Assembly (NCBI GenBank): GCA_964019135.1
Contig: OZ025264.1
Location: 496,001-560,000, forward strand
Source of the DNA: Arenicola marina
Lineage: Eukaryota > Annelida > Polychaeta > Arenicolidae
Direction: 5' to 3'
DNA length: 64,000 nt
Positions within the stretch are counted from its first letter, which is position 1; every line of letters starts with the position of its first letter. This document shows, piece after piece, positions 1 through 12,200 of the stretch. The notes beneath the pieces were generated by a model. That model did no database searches. It was not told where the DNA came from and worked only from the letters and a program-made list of their open reading frames with translations. The position numbers were made by a program, and so were the translations under genes.

Positions 1-390
1 GTTATAGTTTATTTGGCAGGCCTGAGGTTGAGCTGGTAGAGTTGGTTGAGTGTTTGTGTTATAGTTTACCTGGCTGACCTGAGCTTGAGCTGGCGGAGTA
101 TGTTGTGTGATTGTGTTATAGTTTACCTACCTGACTGAGGTTGAGCTGGTGGAATTGGTTGTGTGTTTGTGTTATAGTTTACTTGGCAGGCCTGAGGTTG
201 AGCTGGTGGATTTGGTTGAGTGTTTGTGTTATAGTTTACCTGGCTGGTCGGAGCCTGAGCTGGCGGAGTATGTTGTGTGTTTGTGTTATAGTTTACCTAG
301 CTGGGCTGAGGTTGAGCTGGTGGAGTTGATGTGTGTTTGTGTTATTGTTTACCTGGCTGGCCTGAGGTTGAGCTGGTGGAGCTGCCGGAT
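1..390 (+). repeat. 57-bp minisatellite at the 5' edge of an exon
   Basis: About 6.5 tandem copies of a 57-bp unit; copy starts (gttatagttt) fall near 1, 58, 115, 172, 229 and 286, and the last unit is 3 bp shorter. Each unit contains gaggttgagctggtggag or a close variant, which is also the start of the exon that follows at about 367. The array therefore carries copies of a likely 3' splice site and exon start. The array may extend left of the window. Because 57 is a multiple of 3, frames stay open across the copies; I do not read those frames as protein. Confidence 0.85.
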
Positions 391-529
391 CCAGGACGTG
401 ACAGGTTGAGACCACCTACAATCACAAACATTGGCCATTCTCTCCCACGACCAAGCAACTCCAAGAGCAAGAAGACACCGGTTTACAAAGGGTATAAGCC
501 ATCCCTCGTTATAAATGGCGTGATTAGTG
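367..529 (+). CDS. Internal exon of an unrecognised gene (partial)
   Basis: An open stretch of about 54 codons ends at a good donor (AGTG|gtaagt) and starts after a plausible acceptor (ggcctgag|GTTGAG). The translation is mixed and non-repetitive after the first six residues. It includes TITNIGHSLPRPSNSKSKK and VYKGYKPSLVINGVISG, a basic Ser/Pro/Lys-rich stretch, and looks like real protein rather than a chance frame. I do not recognise the family and assign no function. The 5' part of the gene lies left of the window. The exon ends in phase 1, which is compatible with a candidate terminal exon at 3076-3128. The exact acceptor is uncertain because the upstream minisatellite holds several near-identical sites. 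Confidence 0.45.
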
Positions 530-3075
530 GTAAGTATGGATGACACGGGCATCACATCACATTTTGGTTGCTTCCGTATGTTCTAAACGTTGAACTGAAG
601 CAGTACTTACATTATGATATCTCTAATTTCAGTTGCAATGGCAAAATAGTGTATTAGAAATCCTATACATATCTTACATTCAAATCTCTCCAGAAAAGGT
701 AGTTTTCCTCTTACTGGTAACGCTATCAAGCTTTGTAATGTATCAACTTTTTTACCATACATACTCACATATAAGGCAATCCTTTTACTATTTAAACCCG
801 AAAAGCTAACCCTTAGTTTAGCCTTTTGCCTGTATTAGCTATACAGATGACGAAGGGTTAGCACAGATGTAACATTATCAATCAATAACTCACACAGGAC
901 ATTCGCTAGCGGGTCAATAACATATTTGTGTTGTTACTTGGAATGGGCAGTTGGGAGCACCCCCCCCCCTCCCCCCCCCCCTACCAACCGGAATGTTGTA
1001 GTTTTAATGTTCACTCTGGTTAATATAACCTGTGAGAATGAACAAAAAGTTGGCCATTGTCGTCTCTTCATTCTTGCTGGTATGCCTCCAAGTGTCAGTT
1101 CAAACCAGACATATACCAGCACTTATCCCTGCATTGAAACTGATCGGTTATCAAAGCTTGCCCTACATGTGGGTATAAACGGTACATATCAAAGCATTAC
1201 ATCAGTTGATGAATGCATAACAAAGGAAGCCATGCACCAGGTGTTATTTGCATTTATATTGTACCTTGTGGCCCAGATAGAGAACTCAGACAGTTGTTTG
1301 AGCCAGGTCTACAAAGACTGAAGCCTACATAAAGTAAAAAAAGAAAAGTTAGCAGCCACAGACAAGGAGCAAGCATGTCATGAAAGATGAAGGTTATCTT
1401 GATGAATTATCATGTCTTGTTTATATATATGGCAATTAATTATTATCATCTATAATCATCTATATGCAATATCTATATTAAATATGGCAGCTATATGCAG
1501 CATAATACTGCTGGTACATGTAAGAAACAACTATGCAGACTATGCCACTATTTCTAACATATTCAATTAGCATATAGTGCAGAAGAGACATGCTGATCTA
1601 AAAGACGTATAAGCCAGGTCTAATTGTAGTCATTAGTAATAAGCAGCAGCAGACAATAGCAGGAAACTCCTGTAATAAAAACGATAGGGTTTGCGATGAG
1701 GTAGATCTTTGATATCTGTAGACCTACCTGTCATCAGATTGGTTGGTGTGGTTGGAGTCCGCCTGGTGGGTGGCGGCTGGGACAGACTAAATCCAACTGA
1801 AAGACAGCCAGAAACATAAACATAAATGTAATAGTAATTGCTTCATGTTTACATTCCTGTTGCTCACAACCTAATTTTTAATTTTTGGTGCATGCCAGTG
1901 CCAGGGAGAGACATAACCAACTGCCTGGGGCAGTTGATTTTCAGGCTCAGACAGTCCACAATACTGGTTGTGTGCCCCACAGGGCAGGTGAAGATTTAGA
2001 CTGCGATCTCAGCAGCGTTTAGCAGTTACACTGAACAAAAAACCTGCAGGCACTGATCAATGCAATATAACTGCACAGTAGCTTTCATTTTTTGGCCCCG
2101 ACAATATAACATCAGAAAACTGTGCACTCAGTCATATGCACTCTCTTTTCGGAACATGACAGCAGAATCGTCAACATCTTTGTAAATAACACAATAAATA
2201 CATTGTGCATTACTTGTATCAAGGTCGTGGCTTATAGGACAGATACATTTTCAGGGGGGCAGGTCAATCTCAACCCCATGTGCCTGACAGGACAGGCGAC
2301 ATCCAAAGTTAATGTGTTTCAGTAAGTGCCTGTAAATATAACTTGGTTCCCATACTTAAATTAGCATGTGATTGTGATGTATGTCAGGGGCAGAAGTAGT
2401 TTCGTAGATGTAACAGTGTCCACTACGATAATATTCCAGTCACAGAAAGATGTTACATACCCTTGCAATTTCATTTTTTTTGCAGCGAAGCACTAATGTC
2501 AAGCCTATGGTAGAGCTGGTCAGGCAACCAAAGTAGTTCTCGATATTATATAAAATTGTGAGTGATTATCTGTTAAACCTCCAGACAAGAAGGCCTTGTT
2601 CAGGTGGGTAAACAGCACCTGAATACCTGCAAAATTTCAGACCTCATTTATCTGACACCAGATAATTTGAAAACCCTGCTATCTGACACTGTTCAACCTG
2701 TAATGGATTACCCCAATTTCCCTCTTTAATCTGACATTTACTTTCTGACCAACGAAACAGCTTTTCTACAACCAAAGTGCCTATTTCTCTCATTTATCTG
2801 ACAAATTGGCCATGAAGCTGCACCTTGTTAATTGCTTTCACCACATTTGTGTATTGTGATAAGTTGCCCACTGCCTGTTAACACACCAAGAATGAGCACT
2901 GATAGTTATTGCTCTCAAGCATCGACACATAAAAATGTGATGTCTGTGTATGCCTTAAGCAAATTACAAAGAGCTTTCAGGCTGTAATCATTGAAATATA
3001 AAGCAGTCTTTTGAAGTTATCAAATGAATAACATCATGTCATGTTTCTCTTCTTTTCAAAAATTGGTAACTTCAG
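530..3075 (+). other. Probable intron, no gene seen
   Basis: AT-rich DNA with a C-rich run at 958-982. I found no exon with good borders on either strand. It would be the intron between the exon ending at 529 and the candidate exon at 3076. Confidence 0.3.
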
Positions 3076-3128
3076 GTAGCACTCCCTATGTCACAGCAAC
3101 TCTGCCAGGCATTTGTTGCTATAGATGA
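3076..3128 (+). CDS. Candidate terminal exon of the unrecognised gene
   Basis: A pyrimidine tract (tttctcttcttttc, about 3047-3060) precedes ttcag|GTAGCACTCCC. Joined in phase 1 to the exon ending at 529, it would read GSTPYVTATLPGICCYR and then stop at 3126-3128. Phase and splice signals agree, but there is no homology support, so this is tentative. A different frame downstream (about 3163-3364) encodes an acidic stretch (AESDDDDESPAHVKPSHKEA) that also looks protein-like and could be a competing exon. Confidence 0.28.
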
Positions 3129-3711
3129 CACTATTGAAACCAGTGATGCTTTGACAAATACCAATATTCTAGCACACTTGCCTCCGCGCCAACAAAACAA
3201 AGTGACCCTGCTGAGAGCGATGATGACGATGAGTCACCAGCTCATGTCAAACCTTCTCATAAAGAGGCTCGGATGGTAGTCTATGGATTAGACTATATAA
3301 CTATATTAGAGATCGACTGGTGTAATGCAAACTTATGTGCCAAACACCTATCACAAATTCGCTAAAAGAAGTATTCTGGCAATACCTATATGTAATGTAC
3401 TTTAGACAATTTTTGAAACATGAAGATAACAAAAAGTTATTATTGCTACATATAATCAGCCATTACCCAAGGGTCATGCAAGTTATATCAAAATCTAGGC
3501 TTTCTGAATTTGTTAATCTGATATATTTGTTATCAGCTATAAATTAACACTAATAGGCTAAGCGATGCCTAGCTCCATATGAGACAGTTGTTGCTCTGCA
3601 AAGTCTCATATCAGCAGGCAGGAAATGTTGGTGAAAGATTTGTTTGTGTAGGTGACTATATATTCTTATTGGTACAATCCATGAAACCATTGTCATTTTA
3701 TACTATAATAC

Positions 3712-4423
3712 TAGCCCAGTGAACTTGGCCCTTCTGACAACAAGCTGATAGGCAGAAGGGTCAAGCAATACACATGGTTAAAAAAGTAGTAATGCATAAC
3801 CAAGCTCACTTCGATGAATGATTGTCGGTTATGACAACGAGCCTACCTCTCTAACTCGCCGCGACCCTCTTCTTTACACATTACTTGGACCCTAGGATGC
3901 ATTCATTTTAAAGTTTGCTCTCTATTACTTGCACATGAATGATATTTTCATCGGTTGTTAACGGCTTTCCTCTCTGACGCTTCAAATTTGACCAGGCAAT
4001 AAAACAGACATCATCCGCATGGCGGCGCCGCTAGTTGCGTCAAAAATGCAGGCACGACTATAGACACACAACGAGAATTAGTGGCGCCGCCATACGGAAG
4101 CTGTCGGGTGTATTACCTGCTGTCAACAAACGAGCCGCGGCAACCGCCTAGAAACAGCACGAAGGGAAACCGTTAACGCCCGACGAAAATATCATTGATG
4201 TGCAAGAAGTAGAGAGCAAACTTTAAAATGAATGCATCCTATGGTCCAAGTAATGTCTAAAGAAGAGGGTCGAGGCGATTAGGAGAGGTAGGTTCGTCGT
4301 CATAATCGACAATCATTCATCGAAGCGAGCTGGGTGATGCAATGCTACTTTTTTGACCGTGTGTATGGCATGGCCCTTACACCCCCGTTAGGGTTGAGGT
4401 CGTGAGGGCCATGCGTCAGGGCT
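3712..4423. mobile_element. Palindromic non-autonomous DNA transposon, Mutator-like
   Basis: The two halves are inverted copies of each other over most of about 710 bp. For example, the block near 3880-3950 containing gcattcattttaaagtttgc recurs reverse-complemented near 4190-4260, and the block around ttcgatgaatgattgtcg recurs near 4300-4325. Each end also has its own small hairpin (cttggcccttctg...cagaagggtcaag on the left; catggccctta...gagggccatg on the right). The flanks carry the direct repeat actataatac at 3702-3711 and 4424-4433, a good target-site duplication. A 9-11 bp duplication with long inverted repeats fits MULE-type foldback elements. No transposase is encoded. Confidence 0.75.
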
Positions 4424-5164
4424 ACTATAATACCTAAACTTTATATTTACTATAAAACCCACATGCATATGAAGTAACAAAGTGATCGTATTACTATTAA
4501 GTCAGTTGAGATTACACTTTCTTATCGGTTATCGCACCATTTTGTATTTGTTCATTTTTTACTAGCGGTTTTCGCCCCAGTGGCTTTTCACTTATTTTGT
4601 CTTAATGGCTGGATTTACAGAGCGCCACCGAGCAAATAAGTTTAGTGTTGTTTTGACGACTGTATACATGTACAATTTCACCACTGGATAGGCAAGATGG
4701 TGGACGGAAAAGAATGGTCTACAGGCTTGACAAAGCAATAAAGGTTACTGTTGCAATAATAAAGACTTGAACCAAAATAACAAAGTAAGTTGATAGATAT
4801 ATATTTCCAGAAATTATTCCCATACTCCAAAAAGTTCTTGCCATCAACACTGCTTCTCGCCACGCATGTTTGTGCACTGACATTCAAGATTTGATGTATA
4901 GGACAGAATAGGACATATGGCGTTGTTGTATGAAACCAACAATGTCACATGGGGCTAAGCCCAGCATGAGGAAATGACAATCAACGACAAAGTTGCACAT
5001 GCTTCACTGCCTTCAGCAGTAAATGCCAATGGCCCCCTACACCTCCCTCACTTCACTCTTATCTTATCCACTTCAACTCGCTTAAAAATGTCGGCAGCTG
5101 TGTTGCATGTACACCAGTAACAGTGACACAGTATTAACGACTGAAGTTGACTGACAGTTTGCTG

Positions 5165-5395
5165 TCACTTGTCAGTTACTGGCCTGGAACTGTTTTGAAC
5201 AGAAACCGCATCAGAAATGTGCTCACGTATCGGCCTCTGATTTCGAGGAGGAGGGGTGGGGGTTTGACTTGCACCGATGGAATCCAAGTTCAACTCCTGC
5301 ATGTCTTTCCCCAATCGATCTCTCATCTTGTCAGCATTTTCTGCTTTTAACCGTGCTTCCAAGTCGCTCAGTTTGTTTTGGAGGGAGGTCGCCAT
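5165..5395 (-). CDS. Possible first exon of an unrecognised gene
   Basis: The reading frame starts at an ATG in good context (aaaATGG, first base at 5395) and begins MATSLQNKLSDLEARLKAEN. This is a Leu/Glu/Lys-rich amphipathic pattern typical of a short coiled coil. A Pro/Ser/Thr-rich linker follows (ASQTPTPPPRNQRPIREH). The frame stops at 5165-5167, but it may be spliced earlier, for example at ATAC|gtgagc or GGCCA|gtaact. No convincing second exon was found at lower coordinates. I do not recognise the family. The composition argues for real coding sequence; the lack of a clear donor and of a partner exon keeps confidence low. Confidence 0.35.
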   Translation of the reverse strand: MATSLQNKLSDLEARLKAENADKMRDRLGKDMQELNLDSIGASQTPTPPPRNQRPIREHISDAVSVQNSSRPVTDK

Positions 5396-8300
5396 TTTCT
5401 TTTACACATTCTTAAGCTTTGGTTTGCATTTTGGTTTCGTATAAGCTCAAACTGACTAACGAAATTAAGTATTCTGATCGAATATAAGACATCAATAGGG
5501 CTGTACAGTTCTCGCGGGTTCTATTTCCGGTTTAGGTTTGTTGGGGACCAACAAAAAACACGTGCTCTTAGAACGAGTACGCATCACGCTGGTGCCTTGC
5601 TGTAACTGCGTGACGCGCACTCATTGTAGTCAACGTTTTAGTGTTGGTAACCGGCCGGCTGCGCGGTTTGTGCGTGAAGAATCGAGCGGGTGTGAAACTA
5701 TTTTTTGTTTGCTTTGGTCCAGGCATGGTTAACTATAAAATCGTAATATAATTCAAGATAAGACATTTATCTCTCCATAATGCATGTGGTCCGTTCGATG
5801 AGACTGTTGGAAGCGTTGTATTTTGAGCCAAATCATCGATGTTTACAGTTTTACGACAAACGGAGCACCATTGTCCTCACCTGCTCAGTCCATATAAGGA
5901 GTGTTGTTACGTAACCATAGATACCGCGCGCAGACACGCGCGTCATGATGATTATTACGTCATACGACATGGAAAACCCCGCGCAGCACGTTAGATCGCC
6001 TGACAGTGACAGTCACTCATGAGACAACCGCATTCTGGTTTATCAACTGCCTAACCACTCATACATTACATAAATCTACTCGGATGGTTATAATTCGGAT
6101 ATGCACATAACTTCAGTGGTTATTTGTGCTTCCAAGGACAGCTTTAGCCGATCTTCTGTGTGAGGCGAGTGAAGGCAAACAACCGGAAGGTAGGCAGCAC
6201 GTACAGGCCGTTGATGCTAGGCATTGACGTAGAGCATAGGTATCCCTGTCTCGTGGAGTCTCGATAAGATCCCGAAGTGACTGTACAGCCCTATGACCCG
6301 CCAACATGGCAAAATTGGAAAGACGGAAAAACTACCACATGATGACTTTCGGTTAGGTGACCCTTCGATTTCAGATATTTAAACTCGGACTGAACGGCTT
6401 CGACTGGGTTGAGGATTCAATGAGATCTTCCTTCAATGTGCCCCCCCCCCTCCCTCATCCGGTGCGCGTGTGCCTTGGCCGCGATTCTGCCTGGCAGCCG
6501 ATAACGAGGATCCCCACTCTTCCTCCTCCTCCTCCTCCTCACAGCGTGGTCATGTTCCCAATAATGCATAGTGTCGACGCTAAAGGGTCAAATGGCGCCT
6601 AGAGTCGGCGCTAAAGGGCCAAAGGGCGCCACTGCGGACCAGCCCGTTCCGTTCCCCCATCCCTAGATCCGCGTAAGTATATACCTGTACAGTTATTTTT
6701 TAAGTACGATTTTATTATTCCGTCATTATATATCTCTTAATCAGCGTATAACGGTGCATTTGTCAAAAGAATGTAGGATTTTAAAGTTGTCAACTGTAAT
6801 CATATCATCCTGTAATTTAAAACATTACTATATGACGTCATTTATGTTGTTACAAGTGTAGATTCTTATCTGCGAATCGACACTTTTATGAGTCTACTTT
6901 GTTCCATCCTGAGACTTTTGCAGAGGTGGGGGGGGGGGGGGTGGTGACGTTTTTTTAAGGTGTTGGGGGGTGATGGATAACATAGGGTGTGATGATGCCA
7001 TCTAGATGTTCAAGAAGGAAGACGGGGGGAGAGGGGGTCCGCGCCTACATTTGTACTTTAAACATATATTATGGTCTATGTCTAACTGAGTCGCTTTCAT
7101 TTGAAAAGCAGGTTGCTGATACATCAATTTGCTGTAAATGTCATGTGAATCAGTTGCTAGACATTGTATGATCGAACATTTCTTTTAAAAGGCTTGACCC
7201 GTAGCTTGACCAAAGATTGTAATAATTTAAAAAAAAAAAATGAAAAGACATGAAGATTACAAAATTGTGTATGATGTGATAACATATTTCTACCAAATTG
7301 ACATATGCTGGAATAGTAGCTATACGATGAAATAAAAAAAGACAATGTTTGCATCGGATTTGTACAGTAACATCTATATATTTGTAAACAGAAATTGTGT
7401 GTTGTTATTACCTCAGATGCGCTGCAGCTTTGTGACAGACAAGTACGATGGACAAAAAAATCGAATAGGATTGATATTAAATTATTTTAAGGTCTTAGGA
7501 GCCGTTTTGGCTCAAACTGTACTCCATGATGTTAGGTATATGCCCCCCTCCCTTCTCTCGGCCTGCCAACCGTTCTTTGGGGTGATGGCAAAATCAGTCA
7601 TGAGAGAAGTATTTTTCGGAAGAGCAACCACCCCCACCTTTTCACCCCGCCCGCCTTTAATTTATTTTTTTAAGGAAAGTTCACTTCATCTAAATTAGAC
7701 CCCCCCGCCCAGACCCCACCCCTCTATCTCAACCGGACACTGGCGGCACAAAAGTTATAATGTCTAGACATATATGGATAACGATTGTTTAGTTCTAACC
7801 TGCTGGCAGGTAATAATATTCCATTGCCCACTCTTCAAATAAAGTAAAGTCCCAAACTAAATGAAGTCAAGTAGCTCGCATTGGGAGGGCTATCCTTTAA
7901 ACGTACATCGATATCACGCAATCTCACAACACAAAAAAATCGTATTAATTAGCGTAAAATATTCAAGTGCAAACAGCATAGAAGTATTCTGAGCATGAAT
8001 ATTCATTACAGCCAACAGAGAGGATGAGGGTCGAGTTGCAGGTTGAACTGTAGGTATGATATGAAAGAAAAAAAAATCAGTTCATTCTCTTACGTATTGG
8101 TATTCGGCTTTGCCACAGACATATATACATGTATAACACATTAGGGGTATAATATAGAGTTACCGAATAAGCCGTTTTACCCAAAACAATTATCGACTCG
8201 AAAAAGAAAACTACGAATCGGGAATATTTTCAACACCTTAAATTTGGAATTCTTCAGACAATAAATTTGAATGTAAAACTTCAATATTCCATACATATTT

Positions 8301-9280
8301 TAAAACTAAAGACCTTTCCACATACCCCAGGCGACATCTATCGTCAAAAACATATACTGCGTGTTTCGGGTTAGACAACCGATTCTCGCATGTGTTTACC
8401 ATGCATGGCTATGGAGTTCGTTCAGGTGCCAGGCTTCAACGTTTCTTTTGTCAGGGGTATGTTGGTTCCATGGCATTGTTATTCACATAACAAACACACA
8501 AGTCGTCTCTATAAACTTTCTTGTAATTAGCATATTATATAATGAAATCCCAGCTTATATCTCACTAGATCAAGAACATTTTAAAAGTCCTACCTGTTAA
8601 GCTCCCCGTTCGATATTCATGGTTGCTTCGCAACAAGGCCACTGGAGTGCATTCATATTCGTATTGAAATAGGAGTTTAGCGGCCCATATTGTCGCTTTA
8701 TAACAAGCTATAATCGGTAGGCCCACACATCTTGTACCAAGTTATGTATTCTGTACAACATATATTCCTGAATCAGATTTGCGATCATATATCTAGACGC
8801 CAAAACAATCATTATTTTCCGTACGTGTTGTTGGCGGGAGAGGTTTAAATGCGAGTTTTTGTGCATCAAAAAGTGACAGTGACAAAGCGTGGCTAAGAGA
8901 GAGAAGGAGTATTGTTACGAAAGAAGCGAATGTGTGCAGCTTCAACAGACGTTGTTGAGGGACAGAGGTGGATATGTTGTTCTGTATGTATCAGTGTGTT
9001 GTGAGGCCCCCCCCCCCCCCGCGTCACAGATGTGCAGCGCCTTTGACAGATACCGTTTTTCCGGTATTTATGGAAATCGGCTCCAATCTAAAATCGCCTT
9101 CATTTCGCCATCGGACACATTAAAATTCACATAGTACAAGATAGAGTTTATTGTATGAAATACCTGCAGGTTAACATGACAACAAAGTCATTACATCGCT
9201 GAAAGTGATTGATGCGAACCAACTAATCACAAAAGACTGGCTCCGTTCAGCGCACACGCAGTATAAAGCTGTTGGTTCGC
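5396..9280. other. Intergenic region, no gene supported
   Basis: A somewhat CpG-rich stretch at about 5500-6650 could be a promoter region. The remainder is AT-rich with homopolymer runs (G run near 6928-6940, C run near 9007-9020). A 64-codon frame on the - strand at 6113-6307 has no family signal and no clear splice sites. Nothing here could be assigned. Confidence 0.5.
9262..9267 (+). promoter_or_regulatory. TATA-like box close to the FPGS start
   Basis: TATAAA lies only 14 bases before the first FPGS ATG (9281). If it sets initiation about 25-30 bp downstream, transcripts would begin after the first ATG and the next in-frame ATGs (9362, 9425) would be used. It may equally be a chance match. 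Confidence 0.25.
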
Positions 9281-12200
9281 ATGTCTCGATCATCTGTTGC
9301 TGTTTGGGCCTCCGCTGTGCGGCTGGCAAACCATTCATGTTTATCGGCACACGCGAACCACATGATCACTGCGTGCCGATCGACTTCATTCATCCGCCGA
9401 TCACGGGATATATCGATACAAATCATGCGGGGTCTTCACGTCGGGGTGCAAGCCTCGCGGCCCGAGTCGACAAAAAGCTACGAGGTGAGCGCGGACTTTG
9501 ACGAAGTTTGTTCGGGATTAGGCGCGCAACCGACTGCCCACGGTTTGTCCAAAGCAAGGTCAAGGCCGTATTTTGTTTATTGACTTTGTGTGGCACGTGT
9601 GTGTGGATGTTGCTACATATTTTTTTTGTTGAGTCTTCCTAGCTTCCAATGTGCATTTGGATGTCGTCATTTTATGTTTTAAGCTGTTGTGTTATGTTGT
9701 TGACAAACATGTAGGCTTAAACATCACAGGCCTAGTTCAGACGTTACAGTTTTGACACTTGTTCTTGTAACTGTACCAGTACAGTCACAAGAACTGGTAG
9801 ACTACAGTACAGTCATAAGATAAGAACAAGTGTCAAGACTGTAACACCTGAACTATCAGGCTACGTACGTACACTAGACTAGCCCTAGCCTTGGGAGAGC
9901 CAGTCTGTTCCTCTATCCTGGCCCATGCATACCAAGGAGGCGGGGCCAAAAATGACTAAAGCTGAATTAATCTCTGTTATTGTTTTGGCTTAAATGACAT
10001 AATAATAAAAAAAAAATACAATAATTTTCTTTAGATCTATGATTTTAATTTAGTTACCAGTGTATTATTGAGGAAAATCTAAGATGTCTTCATTACATCA
10101 TTTAGTTTTTCTGTAAGTAATTGATTAAATCCATCTTTTTTGGTAAGATGTTGTTATATCTGACAAGTTCTATTTTAGCCTTTGAAGAAGCCTACTTTCT
10201 ATATATTTTATCTATTTATTATTATTTTTATTATGTATTCATATAAATAGATATTATACAATTACCAGGCCGATAATACATCATTTAAACATAATCAGAC
10301 AGTAAGAAAAAAAAAAGTTACAACAAAAATCTCTAAACAGACTAAAAAACAATTATAAAGGATTAATCTCTTCTAGATAAATTCACACATAATTTTTATT
10401 AATACATATATATATGTAATTTTGGTATCATAAATACTAATCTTATTTTATATATTTTGAGATTGTTGAAATATTACAAGTTTCAACATCCTCTGTTGCA
10501 TATTCTATTATAGTTCATAAATATATCACAAAGATTTAATGAAACTCATGTAACAGTTCATCTATGTTGTGTTTAGCTGTCCCTCATTAGTGCAGCACAG
10601 TCAAAAATCAATATCAAAACCTTTAAGAATACTTTTTTATTCTGTTTACCATCAATGTTATTTGGGAAAAAACAATAACGATATCTGGGCTCGCGCTAGG
10701 ATATTTTTTGTTATTAGCCAATTTGGCTAATTCCGTGGAAAAACATTAGCCAAAATTAGCCAAATATATTTGTTGAAAAAAACATGAATAAAAATGTGTT
10801 TGTAGTTGAAATTTTATATTCGCCATTTTGGCGAGTGTCCAGGAAGTTCTTATCACCAAATCCCGAATTTTCTTGCCAAATGGCTATTGGCGAATGCTAA
10901 CGCAAGCCCAGGATATATATGTTAAATTTTATGATTGGGAAATAAAGATGATGTCTCATTTGACGCAAGTTGTCCTTCATCCTGTTACTAAAGTTATCAG
11001 ACCCTTATATCAGTTAGATATATATATATTTAACATTTAAGTTAAATATGTTAATGGTAACTTCTGTATCACCATCCTATCAGTAATAAATAATTACATA
11101 TTGTGACTACAAAAAACTATCCAATATCTACATCTTTAAGTCTTTAAACATGATTATTCTTGGCTAGGATTTTAACATGTACAACAATTAAGGTATGCCA
11201 GTGTATGTATGCCCCCCCTCCCCCCCCCCCCCCTTTTTAGCCTTTTGGTCACAATGTCTAGAAGAAATCATGGTGCTCACAATTCTATATGACAATGAGA
11301 ACTGCTGCTGTTTATTGAATTATAAATTGCAAGCTCAAAACGAGACAACCTGATTGGTTGGCGTCATGTTGTTTGTACTGGTATAGACCAAACAGTTTTT
11401 GGGAACAATTTGGCTGGAAAAAGAAAATTCTAGCTTATACCTATGCATTTCAGAAGAGTCAGAGCTGACCACAATATGAAGAGATTTGAATCAGAGTTGC
11501 TGGCAACCTCAAACCAACAACAATGATTGAGGCCAATGCATACATCATTTTATACCTTGTAATCTGAAGCAATAGGGTAGACTACAGTAATTTTTGGATG
11601 GTTATATGTGTATGCACTTGTATGTGTATGTAGTATAATGCCCTGAAATGGAAAAACATTTATTCAAACTGCATTTTTTCAAATGGCATAATATAGGCTC
11701 AAAGTGATGTATAATGAACCCAGTGAAATTAAAAAGCTTAATTTTCAAGGAGCAGATTACACAACTGCCTGAAAAGAGTATTACTGTTGTCATGAAAAAG
11801 TGAATATCCATTTTGCGCTAATCGTCAACTGGGCGACTATTCACTAGTAAGGTAGGTAATGTGGTCAGTGTTTCACCCACCACTAGATTAATTCCGCAAT
11901 CTACCAATGTATTATTGCTGGCAGTGTATCTCTTCTATCATGTAACGATGTCGACAAAACTGAGCCGAGCAATCAGAGTGAAGGGCGCGTGGATAGTGTG
12001 GAGAGTTTTTGATTCCAGATTGTGCAGAAACTAAAAAAAATTACTAGCCTCGATGCAGCGGCGTCACCAATTATTTGAGGGTGTGGTTGTGGATGTGTGG
12101 GAATGGAGCTCATTAAAGTGGGGTCAACATGGCTACGGTTGAAGAATGACGCAGCCCTGGTTCTGTGGCTGCCGCTCGGCACTCACCATGTATGTGGCGT

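Noticed and set aside
926-1321. A 131-codon + strand gene
   Set aside because: It begins with a translated C run (Pro stretch), and the rest shows no conserved pattern or splice sites.
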